Positions 44,785 to 56,593 of a stretch of 64,000 nt of DNA are shown here, in pieces (position 1 is the first letter of the stretch; each line of letters opens with the position of its first letter). The stretch comes from Membranipora membranacea. Its lineage: Eukaryota > Bryozoa > Gymnolaemata > Cheilostomatida > Membraniporidae. The notes beneath the pieces were generated by a model. It saw only the letters and a list, made by a program, of their open reading frames with translations. It made no database searches and was not told the origin of the DNA. The stretch covers positions 25,048,001 to 25,112,000 of the forward strand of contig OU612072.1 in NCBI GenBank assembly GCA_914767715.1, given 5' to 3'. A program made the position numbers and the translations under genes.

Positions 44785-47235
44785 GAGAGGTCATCGACCT
44801 CTCCTAACATGCATGTATCGAATGCATGGTCTTTTTATCAGCTCAAGAAATTAAATCCCACTTTAATAACTTGATACAACTTAAAAGCCTTGTTGACAGG
44901 TACGGGTATGGACAGTGTTAGATGTGGAAGATATGAGGGAGGGGGATGCGGACCAGCCCGGGGGTCCAGGGCCCACCTAGGGGCCGCCGCCCCCTGTTGT
45001 GATTACAAATTAAAACAGATCAATTTAAGACATATTATTATGTAAAACACTGGTTATGATATAGAGGGGGATGTATCCCTCTATACAAAGTAGGAAGGGA
45101 GAGACCATCCCCTTACATTCCCCCTGAATTCTAACACTGCTTATGAACCATATACATTTCGCATATTCCAAATTAAATATTTTCAAACCTTGAAAGCAAA
45201 CACAAACAAAAGTAATTGTAAATTGTGAATCCCGTGGTATCAAAGGATTTTGAATAGAATAATTGGCTTGCTTGCTTATTTGGTTATTTGCTTATTTGTT
45301 GTTATTTTTAGCGATTGACACCTTTTCTTAGAAAAACACTCGTTGCTCAACGAACCCGTGTCAAAGACAGACATTGCTCATCAGCATTGTAACAGTTGTG
45401 GAGTAAAAGGGGAAATCCCTAGCATTTTTACACGCTTTGGTTTTTGATATTGATTGGTTAATGAACGAAATGCTTGTTGCTAAGATACAGCCTATTTGTC
45501 TTACTGTCTCTTTGTGTTACTTCTATTCATATCGAGAAGTAAGCAGCACCCTGAAAGTACATCTGAAATTTAACTTACTTTCTCAAGGTCAAGATACTTT
45601 GCATAAATAAATTGTTAGGTGCCTTTATGAATCACATCACTTTGACCCACTCAGCCTGCACTAATGTTCTCAAAAAGTACATATTATCATTTGAAAATAA
45701 ACTATCATGAAGTTCCACAGATTATTTGCTAATTTGAAAGGTTTGTTAAGAGCTGATGAGTAAAAATTGCTATTCACATCAAACCAAATCCTCCTCCTTT
45801 CCCAGATACTACTTACTATCATCCTTCTAATGCATCAATTTCTTTAACCACGAATTGATTTTTAACGCCACACAATAATAATACAACAATACAAGACACG
45901 GACACAAACCTGATTTCACATTGAGTACAAATGGCACCTATTTCAAGAACACCAAGATTGTTCTCATGCCTTTACATTCAACTATACCGTGAACTGACCA
46001 TATAGCAGGAGCAGCTTGCAACATCCAACCTGATATTTTTCCTCAGCCTCAATTTTTCTTTAGCCTCAATTTTTCTGGGCTGTCATCTTGCAAGTATTCA
46101 GGGGAATTGTCTGGAAAGTTTGCTATCTTAATAAGGTAGTGTTTTACTGCCGCAATTAACGTTCCCAAAATTAAATAATTCAACCCTATAACGAAAGCTG
46201 CATTCCATTAAGTTTAGATTCAAAAACGAAACTTGATACTTCCCAGTGTTCTAAGAACTGAGAACAAAGACAAAAAGAAAAGTCCCCTAACAATGAGGGG
46301 AGTCCCTGCTTATATAATTTGACATTTTATATTTTGTCGAATTAAGATATTTGAAAATATTTACTTGCAGCCTATATAAATAGTAATTCTATTGAATTGA
46401 TTCTATAGATAGATAGAGCTTTCAACACTCGAAACTCCTACTATACATCAGTGGCGTATATTAGCACTCACGGCCCACGGTCCGTGAGTGGCTGAATAGC
46501 TCAGTGTGTAGAGCGTTCGCCTTACAATCATTATTAATAAGATTGTTGTGGGTTCGAATCCCATCGAGGTCAGTCTTTTTTTCAAATGGATGCTTTATAA
46601 CTGGAGCATTTTTACCGTAATCTTCTACTGCTATTGAGTTGTTTTCTGAAAGTACCCAACAGCTCAGTGAGCTATTGAAATACCTCTCTGCTTGCACTAT
46701 TTTGCTACTGATATGCAAAAATTTCCGTGGTGGGAGGGCGCTTAAGCGCCCCTCCCACACCCTCCCCGCCACGCCTACAGCGTGTGGATCGGGCTGCGCC
46801 TGATTATTATGCTCATCTCTGAAAAGTCAGTGAGTGAAATTTTTTAGAATATACGCCCCTGCTATACATGAAGTTATTGCAAACGGACCAGCAACTTTAA
46901 AATGATGAATGTAAGCAGTTCAATGATCGGTTGCTAAAATCAATATGCCATACTGTTGGAATGAAGCAAAAGTGCATTACAGCTGACAATGATTGTAATA
47001 AGTTGAGCAAAATTTTGATGTGAATCTGAGTCCTTGTGGACCATCTTTTGTGTACAGGTATTGATCAGAAGCAGTGACCCTTGTAGCAGTGATTGATAAC
47101 TATCATCACAACACAATTTTAATCTAATTAGGAGCATTAAGCTGCGTTCACACGTCCTACAAATCAGCTAATAATAACAACCCGGACACAGAATTTGCAT
47201 TATAATCGTTGACTGTCAACATGTCAATGTAACTT
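44785..47235. repeat. Right arm of the imperfect palindrome
   Basis: Reverse complement of the left arm. The spacer between the arms is only about 130 bases (44651-44784), and its borders are themselves complementary ('gttaggagagg' against 'cctctcctaac'). The arm carries a 413-bp TIR insertion (46449-46861) that the left arm lacks. The frames seen are mirror images of those in the left arm and look non-coding. Confidence 0.85.
46449..46861. mobile_element. hAT-like MITE with tRNA-like core
   Basis: The ends are 'cagtggcgtatatt' and 'aatatacgcccctg', with an exact 8-bp target-site duplication 'ctatacat' (46441-46448 and 46862-46869). Inside, at about 46493-46575, is a tRNA-like sequence: D arm 'gctcagtgtgtagagc' and B box 'gtgggttcgaatcccat', then a T-run. 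No acceptor stem forms, so it is not a tRNA gene. The mirrored site in the left palindrome arm (about 41460) is empty. No transposase. Confidence 0.88.
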
Positions 47236-48739
47236 AGCCATGTCTTCACATTATTCAGGATTTAGTGCAATTATTTTATTCATATTTATTTTAATATGAA
47301 ACATGACAAAGTTAATTTATTTGCCTATTGAACAAAACAAAAGTCATATCTCAAAGTGGTGTAGATTAGAGCTAAAAGCCAGTAAACAACTCCTTGTACT
47401 AAAGCCAGGAATACAAGGCCACCCCCTAAACAAACAAAAAAAACAAAAAAAACAAAAAATACAAAAAAAACCTCGGACGCGTGACATGGCTAATTAATTT
47501 GATCGGAGAATAATTTATAAATCACCTAATGTACAGTAAAGGGCATTCTAAACACTTATTTATGATCCGTCTTCTGTGTGGTCCCTGCTGTGACCATTTT
47601 TACCAAATCTAAAATCTGTAGCTGCTATCTAAGCAGCTGTATAGATATTCTGAGAATACGTTAGGCTCTCGATGGTACTTTCAGCCAGCCAAGCTGTTTA
47701 TTTTCTCACTTTTTGCAATTGATATTGCCGTTAATAAAGAGGTACTAGGGGAACAAAATAAAAGTCAGCAGCTTAGGTTTCCCTTTCTATGACCTTTAGT
47801 CCCTCTTCAGCTTACAGGTGTTTTGGCTTCTTGCCTATTGACACATGATTGGGAGCCTTTTGTTCCCAAATGTGAACAGCTTTTCATTGGAGCAATGCAT
47901 TTCTGCTGCTTTTTATATCTATTATCTTGAGATCAACCGAGGATATTCTTACCAGGTACATTAAGGTGAATTTGCCAGTTGGGTAGTATCATGAATAACT
48001 GTCAATCATTCTTAATGATATTGGATAGTGAAATATACAGCAAAGGCTAATATTTGCTCTGTTTTATCTGTATAATAATAGAATTATTAAAAGCATTATA
48101 CTTGAAACCAATAAACCAGGAACAAAGGAACACTTAAATTTCCCTTTGCGATTCGGGGAGTCCCCCTTCTCATTTATCCGCTAATCATACAAGAGAGGGA
48201 GTCAATATTTCACTTGAGTTTTAGTTGGTGGTCAAGTTGAAGCTTATATTGTTTGTAGTAATAACAACAGCTTTAAAAAACATAAGAAACTCAATAATGC
48301 AAACAGCACAATGATCAGTTTCACAAAAAATTACCTTACAAAGCAGGATACAATCCAATAGTACATTACTGCTGTCGTCAAGTAATATGATATGAAGCTT
48401 AGTGCTCGCTGAAAATACTGTGTGTACCGTCATCGATTATAAGTAGTGATACATTTGAAGCAGTGATACTATTACTTTTACCACAACACAATAACAAACT
48501 CTGCAGAAGCTTTTGGAAGATTGGGATTGAGACAAGATATTCGGTAAGAGAATTTTATCTTGGAATTATATCCTTGGCAACAGTTTCATCTTTTTGGAAC
48601 TTTTCAAATGCCAATAATATATACTTAGGAAAATAGTTCACAGATGTGAGAAATAGAAATAATGGGTCATTTCTGGATTCTTGGAAAATTTAATTTTCCC
48701 AGCAATACCATACTAAGCATTTACTAATATATCAGACCA
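47236..48739. other. Non-coding stretch
   Basis: No gene identified. An A-rich stretch at about 47428-47470 resembles a retroposon tail, but no body could be defined. Short reading frames here have no supporting features. Confidence 0.35.
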
Positions 48740-49022
48740 GAACAGCAGTTGCAATCAATGTCCTGCTGTCCTGTTGTCCAATTTCTACCAAACTCCTCCA
48801 TCGCACTCGATCTTCAGCATCTGATTCATCTAAATCAAGCCATCTAAGGTCTGAGTTCATCGTGTTGCACCATCTTTGTTTCATTCTACCCCATTTCGCA
48901 CTCCTTCGACCGTCATCTCTGACACTCTCCAGATGTCGTCCTCACTTTCTCTTCGTCTAACATGCCCATACCATTCTCTTTCTCCTCATAAGATCTTTAA
49001 TTGGCATCACTCTGGCCTCTGC
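48740..49022 (-). mobile_element. RTE-type LINE, 3' part (downstream of the Mutator-like insertion)
   Basis: The minus strand reads 'AEARVMPIKDLMRRKRMVWA', continuing the C-terminal region of the RTE-type reverse transcriptase that breaks off at 53427. The last nine bases next to the insertion are 'ggcctctgc' on the plus strand, duplicated on the other side. Frameshifts follow further 3'. Confidence 0.8.
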
Positions 49023-49350
49023 TAGATCAAGTTTGCTCCATTTTCCCCCGTTGGAATTGCCCCCCCCCCCCAATCTACTGACACGCCGAAGGAAAAAGGG
49101 ATCAAGAACATTCATGCTATATGTCGAAATTACCTCCCACCGCCCATGAATAAAAACAAGCAAGAGAACACAACTCGTGTTTTGATAATCTCCCACAATG
49201 CATTTGCTTCAGTAAAATTCTTGCTCTCTCAGAGATAGAAGTAACTCTTAGCTCAGTGTCTGTTTTAAGTTTTTGATTTGTACAGATTAGATAGAGGGTC
49301 CTGTGAGTACGCACTCATCTCTTTTTTTACTTCTGCGCATAAAGAGTGTA

Positions 49351-52300
49351 TCATGAGTTTGCCGTATCTTGTTCCTGTAACTCATTCTGTAGATACACGG
49401 GGTCGTCGTTCCGAAAGGCTTCAATTAGTTTCACTTCAGAAAAGCTGAGATTCTGCAATAGATGAGAAATAAGTACAAATATACTTTTTTGCTGCCATTC
49501 AATAATTTGGTGCCCTTTTTTGTGGTAAGATACTGAGCATTATAATTAAAAATTTTCTCCTGTTTCGGTACGAGTTATTTAGTAGGCATAATTGGATTTC
49601 ACATTAATAACAAGTTGTATATAGCGTAGGGCTGTCCAAACCACTGAAACAATAACAACCCAGCATTATAATATGATCGAAACACTGGTCAAGATTACAA
49701 TTATACGAGTACCATCAATAACCAAATTGAGCGTGGATACTTTGGTGGTCTGCTATTATATTAGCAATAAGATTTAAGGCTTAGCAAAGATATGTTAGCT
49801 CCAACTTGCCTAAATTTATCTTTCATAGCTATAGTTCTTACAATATTACTTTATGGTTGCACACCCGCAACATGTTCACAGACATATGCACAACACCATT
49901 TCCATACTACTACAAGCCTGTTAGCGGAAAATTTTGCCAATTTTCATACCCTTGAAATAGCTAAATATAAGGCTAGCTATCATTTATGCACGTACTCTTC
50001 TTTACATAGACTCCCCCCAAAGCCAGCCAAAATATAGGGCTAGGTAACATCTGACAACTGGCTCATGATGCAAAGCTCTGGAACCTGGCAGACCAATTTA
50101 GCAGCATAAGCAGCGGAAAGCCAGACAAACACCAAATTCAAGTTGCCACAACCAACATTTATTTATAACAAGACCAGTAACCTTATTTTGCTAATAAATT
50201 AGTTGCTCACTTTACTAGATCAATAATGAAGCATTTGGCAAAAGCTAAAATGTGCCTTGGAAAGAAAATTGATTTTTAATTATCAACTTAAATCCCATAA
50301 ACAGTCACTCACAACTGTGTATAGGATTTTATTTTACATTGATAATTAATTTTCTTTCCACAGCACATGTCAGCTTTTGCCTATTATGTCAACGATTATA
50401 AATACATTGATGTTTGAATCACAGGTGACCGAGAGGGTTTTTATCAAAGGTTTGAATGTAGCTGCATATTAGTGAGCAGGTCTCACCATCAGGTAGCAGT
50501 CTCAGTGGTGTTGAACCACCCTGTTTTATGATGATGAAGAAGACCTGCTTAAATTTGCCTAGAGGTGGTTGATTTGTGTGATTACAGCCAGTGATCAAAC
50601 AAATAATAGTAAAAGAAGAAAATCCATATAGAGGGTTACAGGCATGCAAACCAATAGTTGCCGGTAGATGTTGATTCGAAAGATTAAAATGCAAGCAGTG
50701 GAGATGCGATATCAGGTGAAAAGTCAACCATATAGCCAATGAAGCATACATATAAAAAGTTAGCCTGTTCAATACCTACCACTGACAGTTGAATGCAACT
50801 GGTATTGTCGTCACAAAGGGCTGTCAATTGAGTAAAAGTAATAATCATACCAATGCAGGCAACAAGATATACATAATGAAGATATATAGTCCATTTCACA
50901 GAATATATGGTAATAGTCAGCAGAGCATTTTTGCTATGAATGCGGCAGCTAGATGTATTTCTTATGAGGGCAATCATTTACCATTTCATAGGGATGTTCA
51001 GTATCAGATTTTCTGGAAGTTTTTAGGATTGTCTCCATTGACTCCATGTTATCCTTGAAACTTCCTTGACTTGCAGCAGATGCTGGTGGTGCGGCATCAG
51101 GTGAAAACTTGAGTCCTCTTCTTGGCATTGGCATTTTGTGGAAGGATATGTTCTTGTATTGGTCTTTGCTAGTAAAAAATAACAGTACAATGTCACTCAA
51201 TTGAAATAATATTTTGATGAGTAATCATGTAAAAAAAACAGATTTCTGGCAAACTAATCAAAATTTTGTGATTGTGATGGGAAAAATTGTGGAAGTTGAA
51301 CCTATCCATTCTTGACATCACAATTTTCTTCTCCCGACCTAATGGCTAAGGCTACGATCACCTAATGATACTGTGTTACTGCCATAGTATATATATATAT
51401 ATATTTATGTATATATATACACACCCAGTCATATATATAAGACAATATCATAAAATATGAGCTAGCCACATCAAGGTAATATCCATGTAGTAATAAAAAG
51501 GTTTTGTGAATTTATCAAGTTGATAAACTTTTGTACCACTCACTTTGATAACCACAAAGAGTGGAGCCAGAACCGGTTGTTTTAAAAAAAAAGACACAAA
51601 TAAAATTTGGAGTACCAGTAGTCTGGCTGAAACTTACAGCCTCCCCTTCTTTATGGATCCAGGAAACACTTTCTTCAGAACTTTTCCGAGGGTGAAGAAA
51701 CTGCAGGTCGTCCCTAACTTTTTTCAATCATAACCATGATGGCGTCGCGAGATACCAAAGCTCCTTCATCATATCACCTTCACCGCAGTAGCCGATCTCT
51801 ACCACAACAAACTCGCTACAAAGAGTCTTCGCATGGTGGCAACCGAACAAACTCCCATGTTGACATTTACTCAATGCCCATCAGGCCGATATTCCACCAT
51901 CCGGTACAGAGTTAACCTTCGCAAACTTTGTTTTAGAGCTAACTGTGTTCACTATCTAAATAGCGTTTTTTCAAAAAAGTAAACTTTTTATATGAATTTT
52001 TATCCATTTATTTTTACCGTCCATACTTTTAACAAGAGAGCACTCACATGAAGCATTTTATTTCTCTAATTGATGAGACAAATAAACACATCATCATCAT
52101 TTAGGGCAGTTGATCAAGACATCCTAAAATAAGCACATAATGGTGATAATTATAACAACATCCATGCTAAATGCTATCTTGCAGCTTGAATGGAGCTTAT
52201 TTTTGGTAATTGCTCTAATAACACATGACAATTAAAGTGTGAACCATATCTCTCAGTTAATAAGAATATGGACACTAAAAAGGATTATTGCTAGACAATA

Positions 52301-52626
52301 ATCTTGATGTTCTAGTTTTGGGAATGATGAAATATATACGATTAGTTTTGTAACAATCGTGTTAAATATATCCATCATCAAGCTTGCCCAGATCATAGAA
52401 ATGCTCAATCACATAAATTGCATTACTGAGATTTTTAAGTTTGGGATTTTGAAAAGTAGATAGAACCACAGGACAACGCAATGCAATTATAATTATAATC
52501 AGATAGGTTGAAGGAAAGGATCATGCTCTATCTGACCTTAGCCTTTGGTGTATATCCTGAAGGAGAAGACTCCGGCAGAGAGTGTTTGAGCTGCTTTGTT
52601 GGTGTGCTCGTAGCCAAAAGTTGATC
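49351..52626 (-). CDS. Candidate multi-exon gene carried inside the Mutator-like element
   Basis: Minus-strand exon candidates: 52626-52537 ('STPTKQLKHSLPESSPSGY', acceptor 'ttctctacag', phase 0 to 0); about 51700-51638 (donor GTAAGT; frame ambiguous); 51168-50982 ('FHKMPMPRRGLKFSPDAAPP', then 'KDNMESMETILKTSRKSD', phase 2 to 0); 50520-50487 ('GGSTPLRLLPD'); and a terminal exon 49453-49351 ('SEVKLIEAFRNDDPVYLQNE', then a stop). A possible first exon 'ATGGAATCA' with a GTAAAT donor lies at 53012-53004. Composition is that of a Ser/Pro-rich, partly disordered protein. Phases do not all connect, so at least one exon is missing or wrong. I do not recognise the family. It may be a captured host gene, an accessory gene of the element, or a decayed copy. 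Confidence 0.45.
51391..51421. repeat. AT dinucleotide microsatellite
   Basis: A short (at)n tract, slightly interrupted. Confidence 0.8.
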
Positions 52627-53426
52627 CTGTAGAGAATAAAAAGTGGATTGTTACTTCTCTGTGGACTGAGTTGTAACAAGAGCAAGAGCCTAATTTTATA
52701 CAAACAAAAACCTCCAATCAGAGAAAAACCCTGTGCTGTGGCGCTATAGTATTCCTGTAGTAGTTTTTTGTTGTCAAAAACTGCCTCTCATTGAGTGTAG
52801 TTCAAGGCACCTGAATCGCAATTTGACCTAAACTAATAAGTGAAGAGCAAATGCTAGTGGCTCTTCCTTGCTTGCACCCAGCCACCATGTCCATTCAAAT
52901 CCATAGCTAAACTAACTTGAGAAAACACAGTGGTAAAATCATTGGTAAAATGATGATGATCCCTATCTTCACATTTAATTGATGCAAATCCTCATGTATT
53001 TACTGATTCCATTTCACTTTCTCCTAGCCACACACTCTCTTCTGAATTATTTCTATCCAAGTTGCAGACAATCTTTCCACTGATCCACACACATGAGTTA
53101 CATGTGAACTTTAAATTTAACCTAGTAGGATGTTTTGTTTTAGTAGTGCATGGTGGGTAATTTACAATGCATTGTGGGGACAAGACAATATGGCGGCTCT
53201 AAGAAATGGAGGTTCTGTGTTAATTTGTAGCTTAATTTTTGGAAATGAGATATCTCAGACTATACTGCATCTATATGAGAAATAAGATGCTTTTTGGAAC
53301 CGGTGAATTACAGAGAGCTCCAACATATAGCATGAATGTTCTTGATCCCTTTTTCCTTCGGCGTGTCAGTAGAGGGGGGGAAATTCCAACGGGGGAAAAT
53401 GGAGCAAACTTGCTCTAGGCCTCTGC

Positions 53427-56165
53427 TGTTATTTCCTCATTTCTCTTACGGTCCTCTAGACTTATATCCATGCAATATCGCAACACTCGCATCTCGCAGG
53501 ACGACATCTTATCTGCCAGAGATCCTGTGATTGGCCATGTCTCATTTCTGTATAGCATAGCTGGTCTGATAGATGTTTTATACATCAGCACTTTCAGTTT
53601 AGTAGGCATTTTCTTGTCACAGAGCACGCCAGTCAGTTCTCTCCACTCATTCCAAGCCTTGGGTATTCTCAGTTCTATCTCCTTGCGGCAACCTCCATCT
53701 TGGTGGATTGTTGTGCCCAAGTACTTGAACTGAGAACATTTAGGCAGGCTTTCCGCTTCTTGACTCAAATACCTTTTCATCCTGATGTTCTCTTGGTCTC
53801 CAACTGCCGGCAAATGCTCTGTTTTCTTTCGGCTTATCTTCAATCCAGCTGCCTCCATGTTCTCTCTCCAGATCTCTAACCTTCTCTCTAGTCTCTCTCG
53901 ATCACTCTCGCAAAGGGTTAGATTATCAGCAAATAACATTGCCCATTATAACATCCATAATTAAGATGAAAAGCAGCAGGCTTAGAGCTGACCCTTGATG
54001 TAATCCAACTTCAATGTGGATCTTGTCTGTCAGTCCGTAGTCCGTCCTAACACTGGTGCTACAGTTTTCGTACATGTCTGATGATGTCGATTTACTGCTC
54101 TGAAACCATTCGCTTTCGTAAGCAACACCATATCAGCTGACGTGGTATGGTATAATAATCTTTTTCAAAGTCCACAAACACCATGACAAGCTTTGTTGTA
54201 CTCTCTGTGTTTCTCCTGAAGAATTCTGAGGTAGAACATGGGCTCTGTGGTTGATTTCCCCATCTGAAATCCATACTGGATTTCCTTGATTATGACTTAT
54301 TCTCTGATTCTCTTCTCAATTATCCTCTCTAGTAGCTTAAGAGAGTGGCTCAGAAGTTTTATCCCCCGGTAATTTCCGCAGTTTAAAGGGTCTCTCTCCT
54401 TTCTGCTTATATATCGGTGTTATTGTGTTCTCCCTCCAGTCTGGTGGTATCCTTTCAGAGAAGATGTTGTTTAAACACGTTGTCATCCAGGTGTTTCCTC
54501 TATCTTTCGACAGCTTTATGATATCTTTCGGTAGTTGGTCTGGCCCCGTGGCTTTGTTGGGTCTCATCTTTCCTATCTGGATGTTAACTTCCTCTTCATT
54601 GATTTTGGGTACTGGCCCTTGTACTGGCAACTGCGGAAGCAGTTCCTCCCTGCTGTTCTCATTATTTAGTTGACCATCAAAATAATTTTCCCATCTCTTT
54701 TTGATTTGTTCATCTTCACAGAAAATATTTCCATCTAGGTTCTTGACAAAAGGTATTCTGTCAATATCCTTAGATCTCCGATGTCTAGTTTTATCTAGGC
54801 GGTTGATGATCTTCGGTCCATTCATCTCCATTTCATCGTATAAGTTTCTGATACTGCTTCTTTTGCTACGGCCACCTTTTCCTTGCTTCTTCTTTGTTAT
54901 CTTCACTTGCTCTTTTCCATTTTTTCCATGCATCTGTTTTCTCTTTTACTGCTGTTTGTACTTCCTCATTCCACCACCAAGACTCTTTCTCTAGATACTT
55001 TCCTGCCACTGAGTCTCCGAGGATCTCCTTTGCTACCTTCATAACCATTGGATAAGTCTCTGCCCACTGCAATCCTTCCTCAGTATAGACTTCATCTAGC
55101 TTTTCACTCAGTTTCTCTATCGGTTCTTCTCCTTTCGGCTTTCTGAGCTTCCGCCAGCTAATCTTCTTTTCCCTTTTTCTGGATCTTCTCTTATTCTTCT
55201 CGGCTAAAATTTCAACCACCAGGAGCCGACGTTGTGACGTTACAGATTCGCCCTGGATCACTTTACAGTCCTTGATCTTGCTTATACTTTCTCCTCTTAT
55301 ATCAATGTAATCAATCCCGGTCCGATTCGGTCCACTCTTGAAAGTGTAGGTCTGGGCATCACTTTTAATGAAAAATGGGTTCACCAGCGCAAGGTCACAC
55401 TCCCTAGCATAGTTCAAAATCCGCTATCCTTCTTCATTGATGTTTCCACGTGTCTTGCAACCATTCCATCTTTCAAAACCATCTCTCTCTACCCCGACAT
55501 GTCCATTCAGATCTCCGGCAACAATCAGTTCCTCCGATGTATGTATACTGTCTGATACCGCCCGAGTTGTGTCCAGAATTTTCCTTCTTTTCCTCTTGGC
55601 ATCCCTGTTGTGGTGGGTAAGCTGACGCGATGTTATAAGTCTGCCGAGGCGTCACCAGCTTCATACTCATTATCCTATCTGACTTCCTCTCTACTCCAAT
55701 CACTTTGTCTTGCCATTCCTGTTTCAAGCAAATAGCAACTTCATTCTTAGGTCTTCCTCAACCACTGCAGTAAAGCTTGATGCCTTCACCGTTGTTCCTC
55801 ACCTTTCCTCTGGATTTCCCATCTGTCCATCTTGTTTCCTGCAGACATAGTATGTCGACGTCTTGCCTCACCATCAAATCGGCAATCTCTCAACTCTTAG
55901 CAGTCAGCGTACCAATGTTTAGGGTCGCTATCCTGATCTTCTGTAGCCACGCTGGCATACTTCTCACAGGGTCAGCAAGGCAACCTCAGTGCATCGTTTA
56001 ACACGGGGATGCCCTAGCATGGTCTGGTATCTGTTGGTTTCTAAGCATATTGGTTTGAGGCTGTGGTTTTTCATCGGCCGGATGCTCTTCCTTTTGCCGG
56101 ACCCTCTGTCTTCATCCAGGGTTGGGACTTGCTGCGTATTGCACTGGCTTGTACACTCCACAGGC
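53427..56165 (-). mobile_element. RTE-type LINE, endonuclease and reverse transcriptase part
   Basis: Minus-strand frames from high to low: an endonuclease start near 55990-55730, with a 'QETRW'-type and 'GEGIKLYCSG'-type region visible in broken frames; endonuclease C-terminus (55417-54866, 'FKSGPNRTGIDYIDIR'); the RT fingers (54933-54337, 'MRPNKATGPDQLPKDIIKL', 'DWRENTITPIYKQKG'); a palm fragment with 'VFVDFEKDYYTIPRQLIW' (54274-54092); and the end of RT (53939-53427, 'KYLGTTIHQDGGCRKEIELR'). The catalytic box reads 'LFADNLTL', so the second Asp is Asn. Frameshifts confirm that it is dead. It is one element with 48740-49022, split by the Mutator-like insertion. Confidence 0.85.
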
Positions 56166-56593
56166 GACGTTGTACTCAGTTAAAATGATGCTAGTTATTC
56201 ATGAATTATTTATGATAGCGTGTTGTGAGAGTGCCCTAAGCAGCAAAATAACAGGCAATAACTCACCACTGTAATATGGGGTTTGCAGATTGGCGGGGAT
56301 GGAAAGCGACCCTCTACACCCAACTTAAAGCCTGAATCTGCATCTATTTCTATGTGCTTTTTAGATATCAAATGCCCTGATTCAAAAATTCTCTTCTTCA
56401 ATCTAATCAAACTTTCGAATTGGAACTTTAAATAATTAAGTGATTTTTGTTCTAATCTGAGGCAAATTTGAATTTATTCCGTATATCTTGTCTCAAAAGT
56501 GTGCTTAGTTATAAGAGGATGCATACATTACAATAATCAGAGGAAGACACTGTCAATGTTTCATTCCTGCTTGCAGAAGAACCTGACTGGAGG
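56166..56593. promoter_or_regulatory. 5' flank of the plus-strand membrane-protein gene
   Basis: About 430 bp between the RTE LINE and the start codon at 56594. No TATA box or initiator could be defined with confidence; the promoter is assumed to be here because the signal-peptide exon begins directly downstream. Confidence 0.3.

Larger units (their letters stand above)
49023..53417. mobile_element. Mutator-like element with about 100-bp TIRs, inserted in an RTE LINE
   Basis: The left TIR (49023-49123) and right TIR (about 53327-53417) are reverse complements over about 100 bp, sharing 'caagtttgctccatttt', 'gacacgccgaaggaaaaag' and 'aacattcatgctatatg'. Flanking LINE sequence is duplicated for 9 bp ('ggcctctgc', 49014-49022 and 53418-53426), and the LINE reading frame continues across if the element is removed. 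Nine-base duplications with long TIRs are the hallmark of Mutator-like elements. No MULE transposase was recognised. The interior instead holds several good exon-like segments on the minus strand. Terminal motif 'tagatcaag/tagagcaag'. Confidence 0.8.

Noticed and set aside
46493-46575. tRNA gene
   Set aside because: D and T arms pair but the acceptor stem does not and the anticodon region is expanded; it lies inside a TIR element and has a relative at 7510-7580.
51545-51900. Plus-strand exon starting 'ATGATGGCGTCGCGAG' at 51738, and the plus-strand frame ending near 51733
   Set aside because: They overlap the minus-strand candidate exon at 51700-51638 and could not be joined to any other plus-strand exon; left unassigned.
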